From positions 124,001 through 188,000 of the forward strand of contig CAWHJW010000007.1 in NCBI GenBank assembly GCA_963829725.1: DNA of 64,000 bases, read 5' to 3'. Source of the stretch: RYN-230 sp963829725 (GTDB taxonomy: Bacteria > Actinomycetota > Actinomycetes > Streptosporangiales > Streptosporangiaceae). Numbering within the stretch: position 1 is the stretch's first letter; the number at the start of each line of letters is the position of its first letter. A program made the translations under genes and the position numbers. Below the pieces are notes generated by a model. It was not told where the DNA came from. It made no database searches and worked only from the letters and a program-made list of their open reading frames with translations. This document shows, in pieces, positions 8,127 to 16,348 of the stretch.

Positions 8127-8321
8127 TCAGGAGGCGGAGCGGCGGCGCAGGCCGATAGCGGCCAACGCCAGGCCGGCCAGCGCGATCACCGGGCCGCCCA
8201 CGGCCCAGAAGGTGACGCCAGACATGACGCTCCCGCCTATGGCGCCAAGGCCCTGCAGCGTGAAGAGGACACCCAGGAGCGCGATCAGCACACCGCCGCC
8301 GATGAGCAGGAAGCTCTTCAT
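8127..8321 (-). CDS. Small two-span membrane protein
   Basis: A 64-residue protein with two hydrophobic segments (FLLIGGGVLIALLGVLFTL and FWAVGGPVIALAGLALAAIGL) and a basic end RRRSAS. GGAGGAAGAGG lies upstream of its ATG at a normal distance, which supports translation. I do not recognise a family; tiny actinobacterial membrane proteins of this type are common and uncharacterised. Confidence 0.7.
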   Translation of the reverse strand: MKSFLLIGGGVLIALLGVLFTLQGLGAIGGSVMSGVTFWAVGGPVIALAGLALAAIGLRRRSAS

Positions 8322-8447
8322 GATGGCTGCCTCTTCCTCCAGGGCCGTGCGCCTTCTCCCGGGGGCCGCGCGGCGGCCCGCTGCCGTGCCGTCAGTTCCG
8401 GAACGGCCCAGCGGCCGGAAAGGTTCATCCGTTGCAGGCTCATAGTC

Positions 8448-8585
8448 ATGGGCGTGCTAGCCACCCTCAGCCTGCCGCGCGCTGCAGCTGCCTACATCTG
8501 CGGCCTGGCCGTGGGCGCATCACTGCGTGCCGGATCCATGGCTACTGTCGCGTACCTGCGTCCCTGGTATCAGTGGACAGGATAG
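8448..8585 (+). CDS. Possible 45-residue membrane-like peptide
   Basis: ATG 8448 opens a 45-codon frame reading MGVLATLSLPRAAAAYICGL and ending WYQWTG. One weak hydrophobic stretch is present. No convincing ribosome site is seen, so this is a tentative call for an otherwise gene-free stretch (8322-8645). Confidence 0.25.
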   Translation: MGVLATLSLPRAAAAYICGLAVGASLRAGSMATVAYLRPWYQWTG

Positions 8586-8645
8586 CCAGGTAGCGCCGGT
8601 AGGACTCTAGCAGGATGTAACATCGCGATCCCGGAAATCGTCCCC

Positions 8646-9035
8646 GTGCGGACGCGGCAGATGAGGCGGCCAGTGGAACGTGTGAATGGCCCGGTGCGTT
8701 GGCGGGTTGTGGGCTTCGTGTTCTTCATGACCATCCCCGGCCTGGCTGCCGGCCTGGTCTTGCTCGCTGCCCTGGACCGGTTCGGTGTGTGGTTGCACGG
8801 CCGGAGCGGGCTTCCCTGGTATCGCGACGGCCACCGGCCCGCGGCAGCGGCCGGCTTCGATGAACTCCAGGCCGTGCTCTACTCCAGCAACCGGCACCCG
8901 ATCGAGCGGCGCAGGGCTGAGCTCATGCTCCGCGACGATGAGCATGACGGGGCACCGCCGCGAGTCCGCGTCAATCCCGGCACCGGGCTCGCCGTGATCA
9001 CCCGCACAACGCCTTCGCCATCAACCGGTGCTTAG
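8646..9035 (+). CDS. DUF6191-like membrane-anchored protein
   Basis: A 129-residue protein with one N-terminal membrane span (VVGFVFFMTIPGLAAGLVLLAAL) followed by a soluble part: WYRDGHRPAAAAGFDELQAVLYSSNRHPIERRRAELMLRDDE and GAPPRVRVN. The FDELQAVLY...K/RH.IE.RR..L.LRD pattern is that of DUF6191 proteins as I remember them. GTG 8646 and ATG 8661 are both possible starts. No function is known for the family. Confidence 0.75.
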   Translation: MRTRQMRRPVERVNGPVRWRVVGFVFFMTIPGLAAGLVLLAALDRFGVWLHGRSGLPWYRDGHRPAAAAGFDELQAVLYSSNRHPIERRRAELMLRDDEHDGAPPRVRVNPGTGLAVITRTTPSPSTGA

Positions 9036-9130
9036 CCAGCCGAGAGCCCGCAGCGCCGTATCTGCTCGCAGGCCAAAACGTGATAACCGCAGCGTAATGG
9101 ACCACTAAATTTAGCTAGACCCGGACGGGG

Positions 9131-9146
9131 CGCGCCGTTTGGCGCG
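9131..9146. terminator. Short hairpin between convergent genes
   Basis: CGCGCC, loop GTTT, GGCGCG, between the ends of the DUF6191 gene and the LuxR-type gene. The rest of this 200-base gap is AT-rich for the region and includes the palindrome CTAAATTTAG at 9105-9114. A bidirectional terminator is likely but there is no clear T tract. Confidence 0.4.
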
Positions 9147-9241
9147 AAACAGTGAAGCTCTGATAGGCGCAGATGTGCCTGATCTGTGCGCGCCCGCAAG
9201 CGCAGGCGCACTCTCGCGCGAGCGTCCGCGGCCAGCAACTA

Positions 9242-10288
9242 TTAGCCGCGGATGAGGCCCAGAGAGCGGGCCCGGCTGACCGCCTCGTCCCGGGTGTGGA
9301 CGCCGAGCCTCTTATACAGACGGGCCGCCCGCTCCTTGGCTGCCGACCGGGAGATGCCCAGCTTGTCGGCGATAACGGAGAATGGGAGTGGCTTGGGGAG
9401 ATACCGCAGCACCTGGGCTTCGGCCATGGTGATCGACGCAGCCCTGACCCGTTCCCCGGCTTCGCCGATGGCTTCGACGGCCATCTCGTCGGCGGCGCCG
9501 ATGGTGGCGAGGGATTCCGCCAGGGACGCGGCGGCCACTTCGTCGGCTGCTTCCACGGTGGCGGCGTCTTCGGCTACGGCGTCAGCGGTGGCCCGGTCGG
9601 CGGCGGCCACGATCAGGCCAGCTGCGGTGAGCGCGGTGACGGCTTCGTGGGCGGCAGCCTCCTCCACCAGCCCGGCAGTGATCAGCGCCTGGACGGCGGC
9701 AGCGGCAGCGGCCGACTGGATCTGCTCTGACTCGGCCACCGCCTCGGCCGCCTCCGCTCGGGCCGCTACCGCCGCCAGCAGCGCCTCGGCCTCATCGGCC
9801 TGGGCCTTGGCGATCACCTCCGACGCCTCCTCCATGGCGGCGACCTCGGCTCCCACCACCAGGCCGGTCTCGGAGGTCAGGAAGCCCTCACCGATCAGCG
9901 TGCCGCCGGCCTCGGCGATTGCGCCGAATAGCGGGGCGGCCCAGTGGTGCTCGACGAGCAGGAAGGCCAGAGCGGTCCCCGGCTGGAGAGAATCGGCCAG
10001 AGCCAGCGCATCGGCTGGGTCAAAGGCGGCCGGAGCGCCATCTGGCGCCCGCCCGGCCGGCCCGCCGTTCGCCACGGGAATGACCGCCGCCAGGAGCGAT
10101 CCGAAGTCCCCGTCATCACCGACCGCCAGCCGTTCGATGGTGCCGTCCTGGCTCTTGGCCACGAACAGCATGTCGAGCAGGCGGAGAACTCCCCGGCCGC
10201 GGAGACGATCCACCTCAGCCAGGATCCGGTCCTCGGCACCGGCGTCGCGACTGAAGCTCAAGGCGATCACCTGGAGCGGTGCGGTCAT
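9242..10288 (-). CDS. DUF6325 - Ala-rich helix - LuxR HTH chimera
   Basis: A 348-residue protein with a strong ribosome site (GAGGAGGG) before ATG 10288. Residues 1-165 resemble DUF6325 (QVIALSFSRD; RLRGRGVLRLLDMLFVAK; ADALALADSLQPGTALAFLL; EHHWAAPLFGAIAEAGG). Residues 165-290 are a long alanine/glutamate-rich helical segment with many AAA/EA repeats, likely a coiled rod. Residues 292-345 are a LuxR/GerE helix-turn-helix (PFSVIADKLGISRSAAKERA then YKRLGVHTRDEAVSRARSLGL). DUF6325 proteins are normally stand-alone, so this looks like a regulator with a DUF6325 sensory or oligomerising head. Its input is unknown; no kinase or receiver domain is present. Confidence 0.8.
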   Translation of the reverse strand: MTAPLQVIALSFSRDAGAEDRILAEVDRLRGRGVLRLLDMLFVAKSQDGTIERLAVGDDGDFGSLLAAVIPVANGGPAGRAPDGAPAAFDPADALALADSLQPGTALAFLLVEHHWAAPLFGAIAEAGGTLIGEGFLTSETGLVVGAEVAAMEEASEVIAKAQADEAEALLAAVAARAEAAEAVAESEQIQSAAAAAAVQALITAGLVEEAAAHEAVTALTAAGLIVAAADRATADAVAEDAATVEAADEVAAASLAESLATIGAADEMAVEAIGEAGERVRAASITMAEAQVLRYLPKPLPFSVIADKLGISRSAAKERAARLYKRLGVHTRDEAVSRARSLGLIRG

Positions 10289-10442
10289 CGTTGCCCTCCT
10301 CGTTCCGGCCCGTAATGCCGCCGACGGTACCACCGCGGTCTCACGGCTAGCCGGTGCATCCGCCCCTCCCGGCAGGAACTGGGTCAGTCTGCTCAGGCAG
10401 CCGTTGTCCGGGTCGGCATTCCGGCGGTTGGGCTGCCGGTGC

Positions 10443-10949
10443 CTACCGGGGTGCGTCCCCCATGCGGTACTGATGGGTGTGGTCGGCCAGCTGGCGCTTG
10501 ATGTCGTGGTCGAGCCTGAACTCGGCTGCCGCCAGGCTGGCGTCGAGCTGCTGGGGGTGGCTGGCCCCGATGATCGGGGCCGTGATCGCCTTGTTCGCCA
10601 GGACGCAGGCGACGGAGAGGGTAATGAGGCTGGCCCCGGCTTCATCCGCCAGCTGGCGGAGCACTTCGACCGTGCCGAACTCGCGATCGTGCCAGTAGCG
10701 GTCCTGGTGGGCCTCCGCGGCGCTGCCGAGGGTGAAGCGGCTGCCTTCGGGCTGCGGCTCGGTTCGGGAGTGTTTCCCCGATAGCAGGCCGCCGGCGATT
10801 GGATTGTAGGGAATGACGCCGACGCCCTCTTCGCTGCAGAACGGGAGCATCGCGCGCTCGATCTGGCGGGAGAGCAGGTTGTACCGGGGCTGGACGGAGT
10901 CGAAGCGGGCCAGGCGCACGGCCTGGTCCCCCGCGACGCCAGAGCTGAT
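10443..10949 (-). pseudogene. Aldo/keto reductase C-terminal remnant
   Basis: The frame after the TAG at 10950 reads a degraded VAGDQAVRLARFDSVQPRYNLLSR, then CSEEGVGVIPYNPIAGGLLSGK and ITLSVACVLANKAITAPIIGAS, the last half of an aldo/keto reductase TIM barrel ending QYRMGDAPR. The first ~170 residues, including the catalytic Asp/Tyr/Lys, are gone. This is a second, independent aldo/keto reductase remnant, distinct from the one at 2858. Confidence 0.82.
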
Positions 10950-11260
10950 CTAGAGCCAGGACCGTGACTATCACCGACCGAAAGGCGCCATGAGAAGTCC
11001 TCCAGCGGGCCAGATGAGCGCATCCTCGTAGCACGACCAGGTGATCGTCTGGCTGGACGTGAGCTTTGGCTGTGGCATTAGCAGCACGGTCGCTGAACTA
11101 TGTCCGCTGATTGCGTCGAGCCGCTGGCCTGCCCAGGAGACAATGGGCTGGCTCTGGAACTGGGATAGTGGAGGGCCCGGCGCGCCGGCGGTGACATGGG
11201 TATCTGGGTGACCTCGGGCGCCAGGTCCCGGCTTCTGTCCTCACGCTGGACGGGGTCGCT

Positions 11261-12175
11261 GTGACTGAATATCGTGCGTCCTTCGACGCCGCCATCAGGT
11301 TCAGCAACGGCGGTGACCTGACCGCTCACGGGTTCCGCGTCAACGTTGCCTCACCGGACGTGGATGAGGCCGCGATCGCCGCGCTGTTCGTGGCCTCGCT
11401 CGGCCTGCTGATGACGGACTCGGTCAGGCTCAGCAACGTCGAGATTTTCGCCGAACCGCACAAGGGGACGCGGGGAGGGCCATCAGATCACAGTCCCGGC
11501 CTAGCCGCCGCGGGGGGGCGGCTTGTCGAACTCAGCCATGTGATCCGCGCCGGCATGATCACTTACCCTGGGCTTCCCGGCCCGGAGATCACCCCGTACC
11601 TGACCAGGGAAGCCTCGCGTGAGCAGTACGGTCCCGGCACCGAGTTCGCCATCGGCCGACTCACCCTGGTCGGCAATACCGGGACCTATCTCGACGCGCC
11701 GTATCATCGCTTTCCCGGCGGAGCGGACCTCAGCGCCATTCCCCTGGCCCGGACCGTCGATCTGCCGGCCATGGTGGTCCGGGTAACCGGCGCACGGCAG
11801 CCCGGCATTGATGCCGGCGCCCTGGCCGGGCTGGATGTCCGCGGCCGGGCCGTGCTGGTGCACACGGGCGACGATGCCCGGTTCGGTTCCCCGGCGTACG
11901 GTGACGGCCGGCATTTCCTTACCAGGGCCGCCGCCGCGTGGCTGGCCGGCCAGCACCCGGCACTGGTCGGCATCGACGCGCTCAACGTCGATGACACCGC
12001 CGACGGCCAGCGGCCCGCGCACACGCTGCTGCTCGCGGCCGGTATCCCCATCATCGAGCACCTGACCGGCCTGGGGCAGCTGCCACCGACCGGCGCCTCG
12101 TTCACCGCTGTGCCGCTGCGCGTCGAAGGGCTCGGCACCATCCCCGTCCGCGCCTTCGCGCGGCTACCGGGATAA
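11261..12175 (+). CDS. Fused small domain plus cyclase (KFA-like)
   Basis: Residues 1-75 (TEYRASFDAAIRFSNGGDL, DEAAIAALFVASLGLLMTD, AEPHKGTRGGPSD) are a short conserved domain I know only as a stand-alone or cyclase-linked actinobacterial piece. Residues 85-300 are a cyclase/kynurenine-formamidase-like domain. The usual metal motif HxGTHxDxPxH reads here as NTGTYLDAPYH, so the first two His are Asn and Tyr. Such a variant subgroup exists among actinobacterial cyclases from memory; whether it binds metal is open. GTG 11261 follows GGACGGGG. The two domains appear in one frame without a break. Confidence 0.75.
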   Translation: MTEYRASFDAAIRFSNGGDLTAHGFRVNVASPDVDEAAIAALFVASLGLLMTDSVRLSNVEIFAEPHKGTRGGPSDHSPGLAAAGGRLVELSHVIRAGMITYPGLPGPEITPYLTREASREQYGPGTEFAIGRLTLVGNTGTYLDAPYHRFPGGADLSAIPLARTVDLPAMVVRVTGARQPGIDAGALAGLDVRGRAVLVHTGDDARFGSPAYGDGRHFLTRAAAAWLAGQHPALVGIDALNVDDTADGQRPAHTLLLAAGIPIIEHLTGLGQLPPTGASFTAVPLRVEGLGTIPVRAFARLPG

Positions 12176-12207
12176 CCCGGGACATGCCCACCGCCGATGA
12201 ACTCATC

Positions 12208-12435
12208 ACGCAGCACCCGGTGGCCGGGTCCTTCGCCCAGGTCGGTTATGTCGGCCCCGGTGGCCTCGAAGATCCGCAAGCCCAGCGGCCCGAGCATGGC
12301 CACGAGCGCGAAGTCGCGCGGGCGCCAAGAGTTGCGGGCTGCAGTGAGTAAGGCCTCGAATGGCAGTTGGGTGAGGCCCGGGGTGGGTGATGCAGCGAGG
12401 ACCGAGGGGTGGCGGACGTGATCCTCCCAAGAGGT
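12208..12435 (-). pseudogene. Tyrosine recombinase (integrase) fragment
   Basis: The minus strand encodes a core piece of a tyrosine-type integrase: EDHVRHPSVL, GLTQLPFEALLTAARNS, DFALVAMLGPLGLRIFEATGADITDLGE and GHRVLR. In intact relatives the segment is followed by the catalytic Arg-His-Arg-Tyr half, which is absent. It is the only mobile-element coding trace in the window and lies within the decay belt. Confidence 0.7.
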
Positions 12436-12522
12436 CCGTTGCTCCCGCACACCGACAGCGGCATGCGCAGCCGACCCAGCCGCCCGTCTCAACGGGTCAA
12501 AATGAGTGCGTCCGCCTTCCGG

Positions 12523-13308
12523 TCAGTGGCCGGTGAAGCGGGCCTCACGCCGCTCGGTGAAGCTGTGTAGCCCCTCAGCGGCGTCCTGGCTGTGCAGGAT
12601 TCCGGGTAGCAGCGATGCGATGTGCTCGCGCGCCGCGTCCGGGCCCTGGCCCCGTCCGACGCGCGCGTTGGCGAGCGTGCCCTGTACCCCGAGGGGGGCC
12701 TGCCGGGCGATCAGCTGGGCCAGTTCCCGCGCCCGCCCGGTGTGCGACCCGGCCGGCACGACCTCCTGCACCAGCCCGATCCGCAGCGCCTCGGCGGCGC
12801 CGAATTCCTCCCCGGTGAGCAGGAAGCGCATCGCGTTGCCCCAGCCGAGTTGCGCGGGCGCGCGGAAGGTGGCGCCACCGAACGGCATGATCCCGCGGCC
12901 GACCTCCAGCTGGCGGAAGCGCACGTCATCGGCGGCAACCACGATATCCGCGGCCAGGGCGAGCTCGATGGACAAGGTGTAGGCAATGCCATTGACCGCC
13001 ATGACCACTGGCTTGGGCACGGGGTTGCCCCAGACCGCGAACGGGTCGAAGCGGTGCGAGCCGGCAATCGCGCCGGGGCCGGACTCGGCCACCGCCGGAC
13101 CGACCTCGGCCAGATCCAGGCCTGCCGAGAAGTGATCACCGTGCGCGAAGAGCACGCCGGCGCGGAGCTCATCGTCGGTGCCGAGGGTCTCGTACGCGGC
13201 GCCCAGCGCCTCGATGGTCGCGAGGTCGAAGGCGTTGCGCTTCGCCGGGCGGTTGACCCCGATGAACAGCACGTATCCATCGCGCTCGACGGTGATGGGC
13301 TCGGTCAA
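12523..13308 (-). CDS. Enoyl-CoA hydratase/isomerase (crotonase)
   Basis: A 261-residue crotonase-fold protein. The oxyanion and CoA region reads HFSAGLDLAEVG (60-71), with VMAVNGIAYTLSIELALAADIVVA near 102. Of the two catalytic glutamates of classical hydratases, the first is present (E135 in FRQLEVGRGI); the second position is in the glycine/phenylalanine segment MPFGGATFR and is not Glu. Many crotonases with one Glu act as isomerases or hydrolases, so the exact reaction is unclear. ATG 13308 is used. Confidence 0.87.
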   Translation of the reverse strand: MTEPITVERDGYVLFIGVNRPAKRNAFDLATIEALGAAYETLGTDDELRAGVLFAHGDHFSAGLDLAEVGPAVAESGPGAIAGSHRFDPFAVWGNPVPKPVVMAVNGIAYTLSIELALAADIVVAADDVRFRQLEVGRGIMPFGGATFRAPAQLGWGNAMRFLLTGEEFGAAEALRIGLVQEVVPAGSHTGRARELAQLIARQAPLGVQGTLANARVGRGQGPDAAREHIASLLPGILHSQDAAEGLHSFTERREARFTGH

Positions 13309-13559
13309 CGTCGCTCCCAGGCGGCCGGAGGTGTCGACCTAACTGTACGGACTGCCCGCGGGGTCGGCACGGGCCTACCACGCAAACGATCCGACTGGCC
13401 AGGCCACTATATCCACTCATCATGGGGCACTCGAACGGACCGCCATCGCGACATGACCGTGCATTGCTGGCGGTCGGCAGGGGCCTGGGGTTCGTCAGTA
13501 GCCTCATCCGATGAGACCTGACTTGGCTCACGATCATGGGTTCTCGACCGGCTCGACGT

Positions 13560-13601
13560 GCTGGCCTCCCGCCGCGTGCGTGCACGCGGCGGGAGGCCAG
13601 C
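13560..13601. repeat. Perfect 42-bp palindrome
   Basis: Twenty-base arms (GCTGGCCTCCCGCCGCGTGC and its exact complement) separated by only GT. It is GC-rich, lacks a T tract, and lies between the crotonase upstream region and the carbon-nitrogen hydrolase remnant. It may be a strong cruciform or hairpin, a recombination site or a transcript barrier. Confidence 0.85.
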
Positions 13602-13637
13602 GATAGCGGCCAGTTGCGCCAGAGCGGCCGCGTCGGG

Positions 13638-13839
13638 CGCGAGCTCATGCGACAGGCTCACCGGGCCGGCGCGCGGATCATCCACTTCCCCGAGGGAGCG
13701 ACCTGCTCCCCGCACAAGCGGGTCATGTCCGTCACCGGCCGACAGAGGCCGGGCCGGGGACTGGGGCCGCGCCGACTGGCAGGTCCTCCGGCAGGAACTA
13801 GCGGCGATCGCCCGCCTCGCCGGCGAGCTCCGGCTGTAG
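13638..13839 (+). pseudogene. Carbon-nitrogen hydrolase remnant
   Basis: One frame reads RELMRQAHRAGARIIHFPEGA, containing the catalytic-Glu segment of nitrilase-superfamily hydrolases (HFPEGA); after a frameshift a second frame reads DWGRADWQVLRQELAAIARLAGELRL then stop, the next conserved helix. The lysine and cysteine parts are absent. So only about 65 residues of a ~270-residue enzyme remain. Confidence 0.65.
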
Positions 13840-14053
13840 GCCGTGCTGGGATCTGTGCACCCGCTGTCGCCGCTGGCTTCGGGTGAGCGCCGGAGTGGTG
13901 GTGACACGTCACGCTCACCGTGTCCCCGCGTCACCGCGTCCCCGTGGTGGGGACCACCGGACACCGCCACGCGGCTCTCGCCCTGACCGCCTTAGTTTAG
14001 GAGTCGGCGCCGCAACCCGGAGCCATCGGGACCGGGCTCACCGAGCCCTGCCG

Positions 14054-14080
14054 CCAGCCAGCCAGCCAGCCAGCCAGCCA
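14054..14080. repeat. CCAG tetranucleotide repeat
   Basis: Almost seven tandem CCAG units. The surrounding 13.84-14.27 kb stretch holds no gene I can support; the long plus frame here is non-coding in composition. Confidence 0.9.
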
Positions 14081-14275
14081 CGTCATAAAGGTGCGGACGG
14101 TACGCCGGAAACATCAGCTATGACGCTCAGACGGTGGCAGGACGCGGTGACTCATTGGTTGAGATGCGGCGGCGGATCAAGCTTACCGGCCGCCTCGATG
14201 AACCTGCTCTTCTGGAGGCTATTCCCGTATGAACCTGCCTGGACCTGGAAATGCGCCGGGCGCCGACGCCGGGCG

Positions 14276-14582
14276 GTGCCTGCTCCACAGGTAGTCCGCC
14301 AGCCGCGCGTGCACGTCCGGCACGCGGTGCTCCAGCACTGTCAGGTGCCCGTCATCGTCGAGCAGCCTGGCATCGACGCCAGGAATGCGGGCGGCCAGCC
14401 ACTGGCATGGCCGAATGGCACGAACTTGCCGTGCCTGCCGTGCATCAGCAGCACGGGAGGCGATACAGGCGCCGGGAGTTCGGGGTACCCATGTGGACCA
14501 GCACCGGGCGCCCACCAGGATCACCGGGCTCCTCGGCAGCCAGCGTCCTGCCATCCCCGGCCCGGGCGACCAGCTCCAACCG
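14276..14582 (-). pseudogene. Alpha/beta hydrolase remnant with internal deletion
   Basis: Reading the minus strand from 14582, one frame gives LELVARAGDGRTLAAEE, GDPGGRPVLVHMGTPNSRRLY, the N-terminus of an alpha/beta hydrolase. It is joined almost directly to VLLMHGRHGKFVPFGHA in a second frame and WLAARIPGVDARLLDDDGH-LTVLEH-RVPDVHARLADYL in a third, the C-terminal part with the catalytic His (DDGH). The nucleophile elbow and most of the core, about 150 residues, are deleted. Confidence 0.75.
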
Positions 14583-14630
14583 GGTGTGCCGCCCGGCAGC
14601 CGGCTGCCGCCGCGGTTGTAGGGTGCGCAC

Positions 14631-15304
14631 GTGCAGGCACCATCGGGCGCGCCCAGGTGGCTGGAAGCCTTCACGGCGGCCGAGCGGCCGGACTTGTGGT
14701 CGCGAGCGCGCGACGGTGGGCTCTTCGAAGGCCTGTGGCCAGCGTGCAACCACGATCGGAATCACACCGGCCGGTGTTTCGGCTCGTTGTTCCCCCGGCA
14801 TGCCGACTTGCAGATCCTCTTTGCCGACCGGCGCTCCGGCCATCTCGCCGCCCGGGGCCGGACCGTCCCACGGCGCTTTCGGCTCTGGCCGCCGAGGTCG
14901 CCGCCGGCTACCAGGGCGGGCGGCCTGAGCGGTCTCGTCGTGGCCGCCATGGCTGCGGTGCCCCGCCGTACCATCTGGCGCGGCTGGTAGCCCCAGTGCG
15001 CCCGTCGTGGAAGGACCGCTATCCGCTGATTCCCATCGGGCGCTACGCCAGGTGGCGGCGGGAGGACGGCATGCCGTTCGACCCGTGGCTGCGCGTGCAT
15101 GCCCGCATGGGAGCCCGGATCCTCCGCCCCGAGCCCCGATCGCTGGAGATCACCGCGCCCACATCCGACTGGGAGGCGTGGACACAGATGGCATTCCCCG
15201 ATGACGGCGAGTACGTCTTCCCCGGAGGCCTGGCCCCGCTGAGCGTGAACGGGGAGACGGGCGCCTACTGGGAGCCAGACATCTGGATGCAGCACGACCT
15301 GTAA
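14631..15304 (+). pseudogene. GNAT acetyltransferase remnant
   Basis: From GTG 14631 the frame gives EAFTAAERPDLWSRARDGG, FEGLWPACNHDRNHTGR and FGSLFPRHADLQILFADRRSG, a typical N-terminus of a GNAT-related family. TALSALAAEVAAGYQGG and GGLSGLVVAAMAAVPRR alternate between frames, and RLVAPVRPSWKDRYPLIPI with YARWRREDGMPFDPWLRVHAR runs in a clean frame to the stop at 15304. About 25 residues are missing in the middle and at least three frameshifts are present. The long single plus frame through this region (from 13883) is therefore not one protein. Confidence 0.8.
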
Positions 15305-15389
15305 GACCGCGCCCGCTCCTGCATGAGCAGTAAGCCCTCTCATCCCGCCTGAGTCGGCTGCCGCGGGCAGGGACCCGGAACATCCGCGG

Positions 15390-15806
15390 TTAGCCGTCCA
15401 CCAGGCGGAACGTCACGGCTACCACGAGGGTGTCGTCGCCGACGGTGAAGTCCGGGTCATCCAGCGCCGCGCGCATCTCCGCCGAGTGCCAGAACTGCTC
15501 GTGCCCGGCCCGCCACTCCGCCACCGAGGTGTACCCCTCACCCTCGCCCAGGGCGTGCGCCAGGTCCACATCGGCCAGGCGCACCACCCGCACCTGGGTC
15601 GTCTCGATCACCGCGACCGGGTCGCCAGCGGAGTCGATCACGACGTCCCGCCGGCCAGGAACGGGAAGCGGCCCACCCTCATGCTCGTAGTCTGCGACCA
15701 GCCCGCTGGTGGTCGTTTTCTGACCTGCGAGGATCGCGGCCACCAGCTGGTCACGCAGCGGCCCCGGGAAGGCGAACTCAATCGCAGGCAGGTCCCCTGT
15801 CGGCAT
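15390..15806 (-). CDS. ASCH-domain RNA-binding-like protein
   Basis: A 138-residue ASCH domain starting MPTGDLPAIEFAFPG. Marks are FPGPLRDQLVAAILAGQKTTT near residue 11, DVVIDSAGDPVAVIETTQVRVVRLADVD and GEGYTSVAEWRAGHEQFW. ASCH proteins resemble PUA folds; some bacterial members hydrolyse N4-acetylcytidine, others bind RNA. The actual role is unknown. An upstream GTG at 15827 is possible but the ATG fits the family better. Confidence 0.88.
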   Translation of the reverse strand: MPTGDLPAIEFAFPGPLRDQLVAAILAGQKTTTSGLVADYEHEGGPLPVPGRRDVVIDSAGDPVAVIETTQVRVVRLADVDLAHALGEGEGYTSVAEWRAGHEQFWHSAEMRAALDDPDFTVGDDTLVVAVTFRLVDG

Positions 15807-15851
15807 GCCCGCCAGCCTAGTCGCCACGCCCCCGGGGCCGGGCGCACGGCC

Positions 15852-16244
15852 TCACGGCGCGAGTGAGCCTGGATCGGCGGGCACGTCAACGGCGTGTTCC
15901 CTGAGCACAGCCAGGGGCACGATGTCGAGCGCCCGCTCATGGGTGGAGGCCATGACCACGTGCGCGGCGGCGCCCTCGTGGTGCGCCCGGAGCCAGTTCC
16001 TGGCCGTCACGCACCAGCGGTCCCCGGGGGCCAGCCCGGGGAACCGGAACTCCGGGACCGGGGTCACCAGGTCGTTGCCGATGCGGCGCTGGTGCTCCAG
16101 GAACTCGGCGGTCACCACGGCGCAGATCGTGTGACTGCCCTGGTCCTCGGGGCCGGTATTGCAGCACCCGTCCCGGTAGAAGCCGGTGACCGGGTCGCTG
16201 CCGCACGGCTCCAGCTCACCACCCAGCACATTGCGATCAGGCAT
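15852..16244 (-). CDS. DUF2237 protein
   Basis: A 130-residue protein with the DUF2237 motif NVLGGELEPCGSDPVTGFYRDGCC near residue 5, then GSHTICAVVTAEFLEHQRRIGNDL and GLAPGDRWCVTARNWLRAH. Several conserved Cys are present (C14, C27, C28). The family is widespread but has no assigned function. It stands immediately upstream of nothing obviously coupled; the ASCH gene is 45 bases further on in the same direction. Confidence 0.9.
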   Translation of the reverse strand: MPDRNVLGGELEPCGSDPVTGFYRDGCCNTGPEDQGSHTICAVVTAEFLEHQRRIGNDLVTPVPEFRFPGLAPGDRWCVTARNWLRAHHEGAAAHVVMASTHERALDIVPLAVLREHAVDVPADPGSLAP

Positions 16245-16348
16245 GCCGCCAGTATCCGCACCCCGGGACGAGCCCGGCAACCACATCGGCTGCCGGACCG
16301 GCTGCGGCGGCGGGGCTGGACGCCAGCATTCCGCTGGGCATGCCGGCG

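Noticed and set aside
8448..8585. A confident small gene between the membrane peptide and DUF6191
   Set aside because: Kept only as a low-confidence feature because there is no ribosome site.
10953..11260. Possible short genes in the 308-base gap before the cyclase
   Set aside because: No start with ribosome site and no recognisable protein; nothing supported there.
13883..15304. A 473-codon plus-strand reading frame
   Set aside because: Only its last part matches a protein family; the rest is composition-driven and overlies an antisense hydrolase remnant.
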